From positions 1,116,001-1,180,000 of the forward strand of contig NZ_CP109442.1 in assembly GCF_036227205.1 (NCBI RefSeq): 64,000 nucleotides of DNA, given 5' to 3'. The translations under genes and the position numbers were made by a program. The stretch comes from Amycolatopsis sp. NBC_01480 (lineage in GTDB: Bacteria; Actinomycetota; Actinomycetes; Mycobacteriales; Pseudonocardiaceae). The stretch's first letter is position 1. Each line of letters begins with the position of its first letter. This document shows positions 1 through 7,982 of the stretch, in pieces. The notes under the pieces are model-generated. The model searched no databases. It worked only from the letters and a program-made list of their open reading frames with translations, and was not told the origin of the DNA.

Positions 1-2
1 GG

Positions 3-884
3 ACCAGTCTCGTGGACCGGTACGACTCCGGTTACGTCGGCAGCACCACCGTCAACGTGCTCGGCGTCGACCCGGAAACCTTTGCCACCACGGCGTTCTG
101 GGACAACGCCCTGCCGGGCCCGACACTCGCCGAGCTGATGGCCAAGCTCGCCGCACCCGGCGCCCCGGCCGGAATCCTGGCCGGGCTGCCCGCCACCCCC
201 GCGACCGCCGAGGTGCGGATCAACGGGCAGGCCACGAAGCTGTCCATCACCACCGTCGCCCAGCTGCCCGGCAAGAACTCCGGCTTCCCGCAGCTGCTCG
301 TGCGCAAGGACCTGCTCGACCGGCTGGCCGGCGAGAGCGCGCACCCCCAGCTGTGGCTGCGCGGCGACCCGGCGCAGTCCCTTGCGGCGTTGAGCGGCAC
401 GGGCACGCAGATCGGCACGGTCAGCCAGGCCCAGGACGTCACTGCCAACGGCGTTTACGCGGCCATCAGCTACACCTTCGTGTTCCTGACCGCGGTTTCA
501 GTGCTCGCGGGCGCGATCGTGCTGGTGGGCTTGCTGTTGTACCTGAACGCGCGGTCCCGGGCGCGGCGCAGCGCGTACGTGTTGTTGCGGCGGATGGGGA
601 TCGGGCCGCGGGCGCATTGGCGGGCCCTGCTGTACGAGGTCGGCGGGCTGCTGATCGCCGGGTTCGCCTTCGGCCTGGTGTTCGCCGCGGTCGCCGTCGC
701 GGTGACCAGCCCCGGTTACGACCTCGATCCCGGCATCGCGCCGGGCACCCTGCTCTCGACGCCGTGGTCGCTGGCCCTGCGGCTGGCTGCCGCGACCCTG
801 CTCGCGGCGGTGCTGGCCACCCTCGCCGCCCAGCGCGCGGTCTCCCGCGCCCGGCCCGCGGAGGTGCTGCGTGACACCGAATAG
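3..884 (+). CDS. FtsX-like ABC transporter permease, C-terminal part (partial)
   Basis: The reading frame is open to the left edge, so only the C-terminal ~294 residues are present. A soluble segment of ~145 residues (extracytoplasmic domain of the FtsX/MacB type) is followed by hydrophobic helices around residues 150-175, 205-230 and 250-275. It ends in the R-A-R-P-A-E-V-L-R motif typical of FtsX-family C termini. The stop overlaps the GTG start of the next gene, an ATPase, so the permease and two ATPases form one unit. Such systems usually export lipids or peptides or act on the envelope; the substrate cannot be read from sequence. Confidence 0.85.
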   Translation, partial: TSLVDRYDSGYVGSTTVNVLGVDPETFATTAFWDNALPGPTLAELMAKLAAPGAPAGILAGLPATPATAEVRINGQATKLSITTVAQLPGKNSGFPQLLVRKDLLDRLAGESAHPQLWLRGDPAQSLAALSGTGTQIGTVSQAQDVTANGVYAAISYTFVFLTAVSVLAGAIVLVGLLLYLNARSRARRSAYVLLRRMGIGPRAHWRALLYEVGGLLIAGFAFGLVFAAVAVAVTSPGYDLDPGIAPGTLLSTPWSLALRLAAATLLAAVLATLAAQRAVSRARPAEVLRDTE

Positions 885-1542
885 TCCACCGGCACTGCGC
901 TGCTCGGGGCTCACCCACCATTACCCGGCCTCGGACCACGACGTCCCCGCGCTGCACGACGTCAGGCTGTCGGCCGCCCGTGGCCGCGTCACCGCGCTCG
1001 TCGGCCCGTCGGGTTCCGGAAAGTCGACCCTGCTGCGGATTTTGGCCTGTCTCGACCGGCCCACCCACGGCACCGTCGAGGTCGACGGCGTGGACGCCAC
1101 CGCGTTGTCCGCCCGTCGCCGCCGGGAGCTGCGGCGTCACCAGCTCGGTTACGTGTTCCAGAACCCGATCGACAATCTGCTGGGCTACCTCACCGTCGAG
1201 GAGCACCTCAACCTCGCCACCCGCCTGCGCGGCACCGCGCCCGCCGACGGTGAACTCCTCGACGCGCTCGGCCTTTCCGGCCGCCGCACTCATTACCCCC
1301 GGCAGCTTTCCGGCGGCGAACAGCAACGCGTCGCCCTCGCCTTTGCCGCCGCCGGCGATCCGGCCGCGCTGCTCGCCGACGAGCCCACCGCGCAGCTCGA
1401 CCGGGCGTCGGCCCATCTCGTCGGCGAGGCGCTGCATCGTCTCGCGGCGCTCGGGCACGCCGTGGTCGTCGCCACCCACGATCCCGAACTCACCGCCGTC
1501 GCCGATGACGTGCACGAACTCGTGGACGGGAGGATCGCGTGA
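871..1542 (+). CDS. ABC transporter ATP-binding protein
   Basis: A 223-residue ATPase of the MacB/LolD type. Visible motifs are Walker [10 protein letters not shown] (about residue 46), Q-loop Q in VFQNPIDN, signature LSGGEQQR, Walker B ALLADEPT and switch histidine in ATHDPEL. The GTG start at 871 overlaps the end of the FtsX-like permease by 14 bases and the stop overlaps the next ATPase start, so translation is probably coupled. With the neighbouring permease it should form an FtsX-type transporter. Substrate unknown. Confidence 0.9.
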   Translation: MTPNSPPALRCSGLTHHYPASDHDVPALHDVRLSAARGRVTALVGPSGSGKSTLLRILACLDRPTHGTVEVDGVDATALSARRRRELRRHQLGYVFQNPIDNLLGYLTVEEHLNLATRLRGTAPADGELLDALGLSGRRTHYPRQLSGGEQQRVALAFAAAGDPAALLADEPTAQLDRASAHLVGEALHRLAALGHAVVVATHDPELTAVADDVHELVDGRIA

Positions 1543-2156
1543 GCCTGGTGACGCTGACCGACGTCAGCAAGAGCTACCGGCGCACTCTCGCCCTCCGCCC
1601 GGTGAGCCTGGAACTCCAGCCCGGCGAACTCGTCGCGCTGGCCGGCCCGTCCGGCTCCGGCAAGAGCACCCTGCTGATGATCACCGGTGGCTGGGAGACC
1701 CCTGATACCGGCACGGTGACGCCGCACCCGCCGCTGCCGGATCGGCCGATGGCGCAGATGCAGTGGGAGCACGTCGGGTTCGTCCCGCAGTCGATCGGCC
1801 TGTTCGATGAACTGTCCATTACGGACAATCTCGCCTTCCCCGCCCGCAACCGGGAAGACACCGCCGACCGGGCGAAGCTGCTGGAAACCTTGGACCTGGC
1901 GAAGTTCGCGAACCGCCGCCCGGCGCAGATCTCCCGCGGCGAGCAGCAGCGCGCCGCCGTTGCCCGCGCGCTCGTCACCAATCCCACATTGGTGCTCGCG
2001 GACGAGCCCACCTCACACCAGGACCGCGCCCACGCCGAGCTGGTCCTCATCCGGCTGCGGGCGGCGGCCGACGCCGGCACGACGGTCCTGGTCGCCAGCC
2101 ACGACCCGCTGCTCACCCAGCACGCCGACCGCACGATCACCCTGGCCGGCGCGTAA
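1539..2156 (+). CDS. ABC transporter ATP-binding protein (second copy)
   Basis: A 205-residue ATPase with Walker [11 protein letters not shown]-loop FVPQSIG, Walker B LVLADEPT and switch H in ASHDPLL. The signature reads ISRGEQQR instead of LSGGQ (second Gly to Arg) and the D-loop is SHQD rather than SALD, so one composite ATP site may be degenerate. Having two distinct ATPases after one permease suggests an asymmetric heterodimer. The GTG start overlaps the preceding stop by four bases. A palindromic repeat begins 3 bases after the TAA stop and probably ends the transcript. Confidence 0.88.
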   Translation: MSLVTLTDVSKSYRRTLALRPVSLELQPGELVALAGPSGSGKSTLLMITGGWETPDTGTVTPHPPLPDRPMAQMQWEHVGFVPQSIGLFDELSITDNLAFPARNREDTADRAKLLETLDLAKFANRRPAQISRGEQQRAAVARALVTNPTLVLADEPTSHQDRAHAELVLIRLRAAADAGTTVLVASHDPLLTQHADRTITLAGA

Positions 2157-2158
2157 AA

Positions 2159-2206
2159 GCTCGTGAGTGTTCATGACGGTTAGAACCGTCCTAGCCACTC
2201 ACGAGC
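2159..2206. repeat. Dispersed palindromic element, copy 1 (terminator-like)
   Basis: Outer arms gctcgtgagtg (2159-2169) and its complement (2196-2206) enclose an inner hairpin gacggtt/aaccgtc (2175-2190, loop AG). The segments between inner and outer stems do not pair, so this is the most decayed of three related copies (others at 19119 and 24832). It starts 3 bases after the stop of the second ATPase gene. Confidence 0.8.
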
Positions 2207-2207
2207 C

Positions 2208-2434
2208 TGGCTGCTGCTCACCGGCCACGCGGAGCTGTTGCGCGAAGACGGCCTGATCGTGGCCGACGTCCGCGCCGAGGTGGAGCGACCGTTCGCGTAC
2301 TTCAGACGGACGATCCGGCGCTGGCCCTGGTCCCCGGCCCGGAGGTCGCCGACGCCTCCTGGCCGGCCGACGACATCCACCCGTCCGCGGCCGGTTACCG
2401 CCGGATGGCCCCGCTCTTCGGCAGCCTCATTACC
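2208..2434 (+). pseudogene. Remnant of an SGNH/GDSL hydrolase gene (frameshifted)
   Basis: From 2208 one frame reads LLLTGHAELLREDGLIVADV and continues to about 2297. After a one-base frame change the reading continues TDDPALALVPGP and then ADDIHPSAAGYRRMAPLF, carrying the D-x-x-H block with following Gly-Tyr typical of the C-terminal catalytic Asp/His of SGNH (GDSL) hydrolases. There is no start, no N-terminal GDS block and no in-frame stop, so this is a decayed 3' fragment. Family assignment rests on recognition of that one motif. Confidence 0.5.
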
Positions 2435-2446
2435 CCCGGGGTAATT

Positions 2447-2465
2447 TACATACAGACTGTATGTA
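2447..2465. promoter_or_regulatory. Candidate TetR operator upstream of hydrolase-TetR pair
   Basis: Perfect 19-bp palindrome tacatacagactgtatgta, 9-bp arms around a central A, ending 15 bases before the ATG of the hydrolase gene. The hydrolase is followed by a TetR gene, so autoregulation of this two-gene operon is likely. The AT-rich site stands out against the surrounding GC-rich DNA. Confidence 0.6.
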
Positions 2466-2480
2466 TGTACTTTGGCGGTC

Positions 2481-3347
2481 ATGACACGAGGCGAAGAACT
2501 GGGACAGGAGCACGGCGTCCGGCTGCCGCAGGGCGAACTGCGCTACTTCGAACGCGGCGAGGGCCGGCCGGTGGTGTTCCTGCACGGGGTGCTGACGAAC
2601 GCGCTGCTGTGGCGGAAGGTCGTGCCCACCGTCGCTTCGGCCGGGTTCCGCTGCCTGGCGCCGGACCTGCCGCTGGGCGGGCACACCGTGCCGCTGCGGG
2701 CGGACGCCGACCTGAGCGTGCCCGGCGTCGCCACGCTGATCGGCGACTTTCTCGAGGCGCTGGACCTGCATGACGTCACGCTGGTCGCGAACGACACCGG
2801 CGGCGCGCTCACGCAGGTGCTGCTCGCGCGGTACCCCGAGCGCGTCGGCCGGGTCGTGCTGACGCCGTCGGACAGCTTCGAGTACTTCTTCCCGCCGATC
2901 TTCCGGCCACTGCCGGCGATCGCGCGGATCCCGGGTTCGATGGCGGTGCTCGGGCAGCTGCTGCGGATCCGCGCGCTGTACGGGCTGCCCCTGCTGTTCG
3001 GCTGGGTGACCAAGCACCCGCTGGCGCCGGAGATCGCCGCCGACTACCTCACCCGGCTGCACAAGTCGTCCGGCCTCCGCCGGGACCTGCGCAAGCTGCT
3101 GCGCACCGTCCATTCGCGACACACGCTGGCCGCGGCGGAGAAGCTGCGGCAGTTCGAGCGGCCGGTGCTGCTGGTGTGGGCGAGCGAGGACAAGCTGTTC
3201 CCGATCCGCTTCGCGCACCGGCTGGCCGAGCTGCTGCCGGACGCGAAACTGGTGGAGGTGGCCGACTCCTACTCGTTCGTCTCCGAGGACCAGCCGGCGG
3301 AGCTGGCCCGCCACGTCGTCGAGTTCGCGGGCGCCATGGCAGATTAG
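2481..3347 (+). CDS. Alpha/beta hydrolase
   Basis: A 288-residue alpha/beta-hydrolase fold protein. It has the oxyanion-hole HGV block (HGVLTN, about residue 33) and a nucleophile-elbow region VANDTGGA (about residue 106) with Asp rather than Ser, as in haloalkane-dehalogenase-like members. Near the C terminus the stretch DSYSFVSEDQP occupies the place where the catalytic His is usually found, and no His is obvious there. Start: I chose ATG 2481 over TTG 2472 because the longer form would begin inside the operator-promoter spacing. It is followed after 4 bases by a TetR gene. Substrate unknown. Confidence 0.8.
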   Translation: MTRGEELGQEHGVRLPQGELRYFERGEGRPVVFLHGVLTNALLWRKVVPTVASAGFRCLAPDLPLGGHTVPLRADADLSVPGVATLIGDFLEALDLHDVTLVANDTGGALTQVLLARYPERVGRVVLTPSDSFEYFFPPIFRPLPAIARIPGSMAVLGQLLRIRALYGLPLLFGWVTKHPLAPEIAADYLTRLHKSSGLRRDLRKLLRTVHSRHTLAAAEKLRQFERPVLLVWASEDKLFPIRFAHRLAELLPDAKLVEVADSYSFVSEDQPAELARHVVEFAGAMAD

Positions 3348-3351
3348 GCGG

Positions 3352-3948
3352 GTGCGACGTACCCAGCAGGACCGCTCCGCCGGCACCAGGACCGCCCTGA
3401 CCACGGCCGCGCGGGAGCTGTTCACCACCCGCGGCTACCAGGCCGTGCCCGCCGAGGAGATCACCCGCACCGCGGGCGTCACCCGGGGCGCGCTCTACCA
3501 CCACTTCGGTGACAAGCAGGGCCTGTTCCGCGCGGTCGTCGAAGAGGTGGAGCGCGAGATCACCGCCGAGGTCGAGGCCGCGCTGGAGCAGGCGCCGGAC
3601 ACGCTCACCGGCATGGCGGCCGCGCTCAGCGTGTTCCTGGACATCTGCCTGCGCGACGACGTCCGGCGTATCTCGCTGACCGACGCGCCCGCCGTGCTGG
3701 GCTGGGAAGCGTGGCGGGAGCTGGAGGCCGAGTACGGGCTGAAGCTGCTGGTCGACGCGCTGGCCGGCGCCCACGCTGAAGGCCTGCTCGTCGACCTGCC
3801 GCTGCGGACGCTGGCGCAGCTCGTGCTGAGCGCGGTGATGGAGGCCGCGCGCATGATCGCCGCGGCCGACGACCCGGCCCGCGTCCGCGCCGAGGCCGAG
3901 CAGGTGTTCGCCGGCTGGCTGGGGAGCCTGCTGCGTCCCGCGGGCTGA
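3352..3948 (+). CDS. TetR family transcriptional regulator
   Basis: A 198-residue TetR protein. The N-terminal helix-turn-helix is clear (TRTAGVTRGALYHHFGDKQ, about residues 37-57), followed by an all-helical ligand domain. The GTG start lies 4 bases after the hydrolase stop. It most likely represses its own operon through the palindrome at 2447-2465. Ligand unknown. Confidence 0.9.
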   Translation: MRRTQQDRSAGTRTALTTAARELFTTRGYQAVPAEEITRTAGVTRGALYHHFGDKQGLFRAVVEEVEREITAEVEAALEQAPDTLTGMAAALSVFLDICLRDDVRRISLTDAPAVLGWEAWRELEAEYGLKLLVDALAGAHAEGLLVDLPLRTLAQLVLSAVMEAARMIAAADDPARVRAEAEQVFAGWLGSLLRPAG

Positions 3949-3979
3949 ACTGCCGATCATGCTGTGGCACGGTGGGGTG

Positions 3980-4999
3980 ATGGACGAGGTGATGACCGCC
4001 GTGGTCCTGCCGCGGCACGGAGGTATCGAAGCGCTCGAACTCCACCGGGACTGGCCGGTGCCGCGGCCCGGGCCCGGCGAGGTGCTCGTGCGGGTGACCG
4101 CCGCGGCGTTGAACAACACCGATGTGTGGACGCGCGAGGGCGCGTACGGCACTGCCTCGGACCCGGACGCGCTCAGCGGCTGGCGCGGTCCGATCGACTT
4201 CCCGCGGATCCAGGGCGGCGACATCGCCGGCGTGGCCGTCGAGAGCGGCCGCCGTGTGCTGGTCGACCCGGCGATCTACCAGGACGGCAGCCGGGACGCG
4301 CCGCCGGTCGGCCTGCTGGGCAGCGAGGCGGACGGCGGATTCGCCGAGTACGTCGTGGTTCCCGCGGACCAGGTCCACGACGTCACCTCGTCGCCGCTGA
4401 GCGACGAGGAACTGGCTTGCCTGCCCGTCGCGTACGGCACAGCCATGGGCATGCTGGAACGGGCCGGTCTCGAGGCCGGCGAGAAGGTGCTGGTCACCGG
4501 CGCTTCCGGCGGCGTCGGCGCGGCGCTGGTGCAGCTCGCCGCCGCCCGCGGGGCTCGGGCGTTCGCCGTGACGAGCGCGGCTAAGGCCGATGCGGTTATG
4601 GAGCTGGGCGCTTCGGGCGTCATCTTGCGTGATGGCGCTGGGGATGTCGCCACCCAAGTGTCCGCGCTCGGCCCCCTGGACGCGGTCGCGGACGTCGCGG
4701 GCGGCCCCCTGCTGGCCGACCTGCTCCCGTTGCTCCGCGACGACGGCCGCTGGGTGATCGCCGGTGCCGTCGCGGGCGCGCTGGTGCAGCTGGACCTGCG
4801 CCGGCTGTACCTGCACAACATCCGGCTGATCGGCTCGTCGATGCACACCCGCCCGCACTTCGCCGAACTCGTGCGCACGGCGTTGGCCGGCACGGTCCGT
4901 CCGCCGGTCGCGGCCACGCACCCGCTGACGTCGCTTTCCGAGGCGCAGCAACAGTTCCTGCACCACAATCACGTGGGGAAGATCGTGGTACGGCCTTAA
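3980..4999 (+). CDS. Zinc-type alcohol dehydrogenase / quinone oxidoreductase-like protein (MDR family)
   Basis: About 339 residues of the medium-chain dehydrogenase/reductase superfamily. The N-terminal GroES-like domain (LVRVTAAALNNTDVWTREG) lacks an evident zinc-ligand set. The Rossmann fold carries GASGGVGAALVQLA (about residue 170). It resembles NADPH-dependent quinone oxidoreductases or crotonyl-CoA-reductase-like members. Start is uncertain between ATG 3980 and ATG 3992 (MTAVVLPRHG, preceded by GAGG); the ATG at 3959 looks too early. Its TAA overlaps the TAA of the opposing TetR gene in the shared TTAA at 4996-4999. Confidence 0.82.
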   Translation: MDEVMTAVVLPRHGGIEALELHRDWPVPRPGPGEVLVRVTAAALNNTDVWTREGAYGTASDPDALSGWRGPIDFPRIQGGDIAGVAVESGRRVLVDPAIYQDGSRDAPPVGLLGSEADGGFAEYVVVPADQVHDVTSSPLSDEELACLPVAYGTAMGMLERAGLEAGEKVLVTGASGGVGAALVQLAAARGARAFAVTSAAKADAVMELGASGVILRDGAGDVATQVSALGPLDAVADVAGGPLLADLLPLLRDDGRWVIAGAVAGALVQLDLRRLYLHNIRLIGSSMHTRPHFAELVRTALAGTVRPPVAATHPLTSLSEAQQQFLHHNHVGKIVVRP

Positions 5000-5592
5000 G
5001 CGCGGGGCCTGAGCAAGTCCTCGACCAGGGTGCTGACCAAACCGCGGGGCACGCTCGCGCCGGTCAGCGCGCAGTAGACGATCGGGCCGATCAGTGCGTC
5101 GAGCGTGGCGTCGGGGCCGAGCCGGGGCGAGATCTCGCCGGCGTCGATCGCGCGGGCGAGCATCTCGCGTTCCTGCTCGCGGCGTGGGCCGAGGTAACGC
5201 TGGTGGAAGCTTTCGGCCGTCGCGGGGTCGTGCTGAGCCTCGGCCATCAGCGCGAGCAGGACCTTGCCGGCCGGGTCGCGGGTGAGGAACCGCGCGAAGC
5301 CGCGCAGGTAGGTCTGGATGCTTTCCGCGGTGGGCTTGTCCATCGGGACGGCGGAGCGCTTGTCGCTGTCCTCGATGAGCGTGTCGAGGAGGACTTCGAC
5401 CTTCGACGGCCACCACCGGTAGATCGTCTGCTTCCCGACCCCGGCCCGGCGTGCGATGGCCTCGACGGTCAGCGCGCCGAACCCGTGCTCGACCAGGAGA
5501 TCGTCGGCGGCGTGCAGCACGGCCAGGCGCGCGGCCTCGTCGCGCCGGTTGCCGGACCGGGTCCGGCGGGGCTGAGAACTGGCAGCGGGCAT
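4996..5592 (-). CDS. TetR family transcriptional regulator
   Basis: A 198-residue TetR protein starting at ATG 5592 (MPAASSQPRRTRSGN). The HTH is IARRAGVGKQTIYRWWPSKVEV. The TetR_C-like domain follows. The frame is open further upstream, but that extension runs through the divergent SDR gene and is not used. A perfect palindrome at 5621-5637 lies between this gene and the divergent SDR gene, so the protein probably represses both. Confidence 0.9.
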   Translation of the reverse strand: MPAASSQPRRTRSGNRRDEAARLAVLHAADDLLVEHGFGALTVEAIARRAGVGKQTIYRWWPSKVEVLLDTLIEDSDKRSAVPMDKPTAESIQTYLRGFARFLTRDPAGKVLLALMAEAQHDPATAESFHQRYLGPRREQEREMLARAIDAGEISPRLGPDATLDALIGPIVYCALTGASVPRGLVSTLVEDLLRPRA

Positions 5593-5620
5593 GCCGGACA
5601 GCTTACCGGCGTGGCATTGT

Positions 5621-5637
5621 CGAGACGAAACGTCTCG
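5621..5637. promoter_or_regulatory. Candidate TetR operator between divergent tetR and SDR genes
   Basis: Perfect palindrome cgagacg-aaa-cgtctcg, 29 bases upstream of the tetR start and 38 upstream of the SDR start. Its position between divergent genes is the standard location for an autoregulatory TetR site. Confidence 0.65.
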
Positions 5638-5674
5638 TCTATGCTGAGTTTTCCTTCCCAGACAAGGAGCCACT

Positions 5675-6346
5675 GTGTCCGACCGGTCCCACGCCCTCAT
5701 CATCGGCGCTTCCCGCGGGCTGGGCCTCGCCCTCGCGAACGAACTGACCCGCCGCGGCTGGCACGTCACCGCCACCACCCGCGGCAGCGGCGACCTGCGA
5801 GCCTCCGCGGACCTGACGATCGAATCGTTGGAGATGACCAGCCCCGACCAGCTGACCGCCCTGCGCGAACGCCTGTCCGGCCGGCGGTTCGACCTGCTTT
5901 TCGTCAACGCCGCGATCAACCGGGGCAACCAGCCCATCGGCGAGGTCCCGACCGACGTGTTCACCGAGGTGATGGTCACCAACGCCCTGAGCCCGCTACG
6001 AACCCTCGAAACCCTGCGCGACCTCGTCGTCCCCGACGGAACCGTGGCGATCATGTCGTCGGACCAGGGCAGCATCTCGCGCAACACCGAGCCCGGCTAC
6101 GAGCTGTACAAGGCGAGCAAGGCCGCGCTCAATCAGCTGATGCGCAGCTACACCACCCGCCACACCGGCGACGGCCACACCAAGCTCCTGATCGATCCCG
6201 GCCACAACAAAACCGCCCTCGGTGGGCCGGATGCGCCGCTTACGGCCGAGGAGAGTATTCCTGCGGTTGTGGATGTTTTGGAGAAGCAGGCTGGTGCGAC
6301 TGGGCTTCAGTTCTTGGACCTGCATGGCGAAGTTGTGCCGTGGTGA
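5675..6346 (+). CDS. Short-chain dehydrogenase/reductase (SDR)
   Basis: A 223-residue classical SDR. It has the cofactor motif GASRGLGLA at residues 11-19, an N-A-A-I strand motif, catalytic Ser in MSSDQGS, and YELYKASKAALN containing the Y-x-x-x-K pair. AAGGAG sits about 6 bases before the GTG start. It is divergent from a TetR gene with a shared operator, so expression is probably induced by its substrate or a related small molecule. The last ~110 bases use AT-ending codons (GTT, GAT, GGT, ACT) far more than the rest of the gene. Confidence 0.9.
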   Translation: MSDRSHALIIGASRGLGLALANELTRRGWHVTATTRGSGDLRASADLTIESLEMTSPDQLTALRERLSGRRFDLLFVNAAINRGNQPIGEVPTDVFTEVMVTNALSPLRTLETLRDLVVPDGTVAIMSSDQGSISRNTEPGYELYKASKAALNQLMRSYTTRHTGDGHTKLLIDPGHNKTALGGPDAPLTAEESIPAVVDVLEKQAGATGLQFLDLHGEVVPW

Positions 6347-6352
6347 ACCGGG

Positions 6353-7714
6353 TCAGAAGCGGATCGACTTCTTGTTCATGAACTCTTCAATCCCCAACGC
6401 TCCCAGCTCCCGCCCCATCCCTGACCGCTTGATCCCACCGAACGGCAGATCCGCCTCCGAGCCACCGGATTTGTTGAAATACACCATCCCCGCCTCGATC
6501 CGATCGGCGACGCGGCGAAGACGGGCCGGGTCCGTGCCGAAGACGCTCGCCCCCAGCCCGAACGGTGAGTCGTTCGCGATGGCGATCGCCTCTTCCTCTG
6601 TGCTGGCACGGAAAACCAGCACGACGGGACCGAAGATCTCTTCCCGGTAGGCGTCCATCTCCGGAGTGACGTCAGTCAGCACCGTGGCCTCCAGGTACGC
6701 GCCCGGGCCGTCGACGCGGTGGCCGCCGGCGCGGAGGGTGGCGCCCTGGCGGATGGCGGTCTCGACCTGGGCGGCGACCTCGTCCGCGGCGGCGATCGAC
6801 GCGAGCGGCGGCAGTTTCGTCGCCGGGTCGGCCGGGTCGCCGGGCTGGTAGAAGTCCGCGACGCGCTTGGCCAGGCGGTCCACGAACTCGTCGTACAGCT
6901 CCGAGAGCACGATCATCCGCTTCGGCGCGTTGCACGACTGGCCGCAGTTGCGCATGCGCGCGGTGGCGACGGTGTTCACGGTCGTCTCGAGGTCGTCGGT
7001 GTCCAGCACGATCAGGGGGTCGGAGCCGCCCAGCTCCAGCACGCAGCGCTTGAGGTTCCGGCCCGCCTCCGCCGCGACGGAGATGCCTGCCTGCTCGCTG
7101 CCGGTCAGCGAAACGCCCTGGATACGCGGGTCCTCCAGCATCCACGGCACCTGGCGGCTGGACGCGAAGACGTTCACGTACGCGTCTTCCGGCACGCCCG
7201 CGTCGTACAGGATCCGCTCGATCGCGGCGGCCGAGCGCGGGCAGATCGACGCGTGCTTGAGCAGGATCGTGTTGCCCAGCACCAGGTTCGGGGCCACGAA
7301 CCGGGCCACCTGGTAACACGGGAAGTTCCACGGCATCACCCCGAGCAGCGCGCCGATCGGCTCCTTGCGGATCACCGCGGAACCACTGCGGAGCACCAGC
7401 GGCTCGTCGGCCACCAGGTCCGGGCCGTGCTCGGCGTAGTAGGTGAAGATGTCCACGACGATGCCGACCTCGCCGCGGCCCTCGTTGATCCGCTTGCCCA
7501 TCTCCAGCGTCATGATCTCGGCGAGCTCGTCGGACCGCTCCGCGAACAGCTCCGCCGCGCGCGCCACGATCGCCGCGCGTTCGGCGACCGGCCGGAGCCG
7601 CCACGAGCCGTAGCCGCGGTGGACGCGCTCGATCGCCGTGCGGACCTCCTCGTCGGTCGCGTTCCCGATTTCCTCGATCCGTTCACCCGTCGCCGGGTTG
7701 GTGACTGAGTACAT
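6353..7714 (-). CDS. NAD(P)-dependent aldehyde dehydrogenase, succinate-semialdehyde dehydrogenase-like
   Basis: A 453-residue ALDH. It starts MYSVTNPATGERIEEIG at ATG 7714. The oxyanion Asn is in MPWNFP, the general base Glu in LELGGSDP, and the catalytic Cys is in NCGQSCNAPKR. The ELGGSDP and NCGQSCNAPKR blocks are close to succinate-semialdehyde dehydrogenases, so oxidation of succinate semialdehyde or a related short aldehyde is the likely reaction. It converges on the SDR gene with only 6 bases between the stops. Confidence 0.88.
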   Translation of the reverse strand: MYSVTNPATGERIEEIGNATDEEVRTAIERVHRGYGSWRLRPVAERAAIVARAAELFAERSDELAEIMTLEMGKRINEGRGEVGIVVDIFTYYAEHGPDLVADEPLVLRSGSAVIRKEPIGALLGVMPWNFPCYQVARFVAPNLVLGNTILLKHASICPRSAAAIERILYDAGVPEDAYVNVFASSRQVPWMLEDPRIQGVSLTGSEQAGISVAAEAGRNLKRCVLELGGSDPLIVLDTDDLETTVNTVATARMRNCGQSCNAPKRMIVLSELYDEFVDRLAKRVADFYQPGDPADPATKLPPLASIAAADEVAAQVETAIRQGATLRAGGHRVDGPGAYLEATVLTDVTPEMDAYREEIFGPVVLVFRASTEEEAIAIANDSPFGLGASVFGTDPARLRRVADRIEAGMVYFNKSGGSEADLPFGGIKRSGMGRELGALGIEEFMNKKSIRF

Positions 7715-7853
7715 GGCGGCGTGGGCCCTCCGTGGCTTCACGAACACGTGCGACTGGACCCGCTCAGTCTACTGCATACAATATGGGATCGACAACGGCG
7801 CATCGTCAGCGTCCATTCAGGCGACGTCTTGACCGAAAAGCCCGAATCTGCCG

Positions 7854-7869
7854 TATGGTCTAGACCACA
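7854..7869. promoter_or_regulatory. DasR-responsive element (dre)-like operator
   Basis: The 16-mer tatggtctagaccaca contains the perfect palindrome tggtctagacca (7856-7867), which matches the core of the actinobacterial dre consensus bound by the GntR regulator DasR (GlcNAc/chitin control). It lies 114 bases upstream of an AA10 chitin-binding monooxygenase gene, the expected kind of target. Confidence 0.85.
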
Positions 7870-7982
7870 CTTTCCCTCCCCCTCCGCCCGCGCACCACTC
7901 GCCGCGGCCGGTCGATCGCGCCTGCCCGACAGCGGCGACCGGCCGTCACGGGAGCGGGCCTGCCTGTATGAAGGAGCCCGGC

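Noticed and set aside
2405..2773. Plus-strand frame starting MAPLFGSLI
   Set aside because: It begins in the SGNH remnant, runs through the operator and overlaps the hydrolase gene in another frame; composition is not coding-like.
5593..6087. N-terminal extension of the TetR gene (frame open to 6087 on the minus strand)
   Set aside because: It overlaps the divergent SDR gene and the operator. The TetR family N terminus begins near 5592.
7715..7853. Possible GntR-type operator (attgtatgcagta on the minus strand, about 7774-7786) before the aldehyde dehydrogenase gene
   Set aside because: Only one half-site is convincing and there is no adjacent regulator gene; too weak to list.
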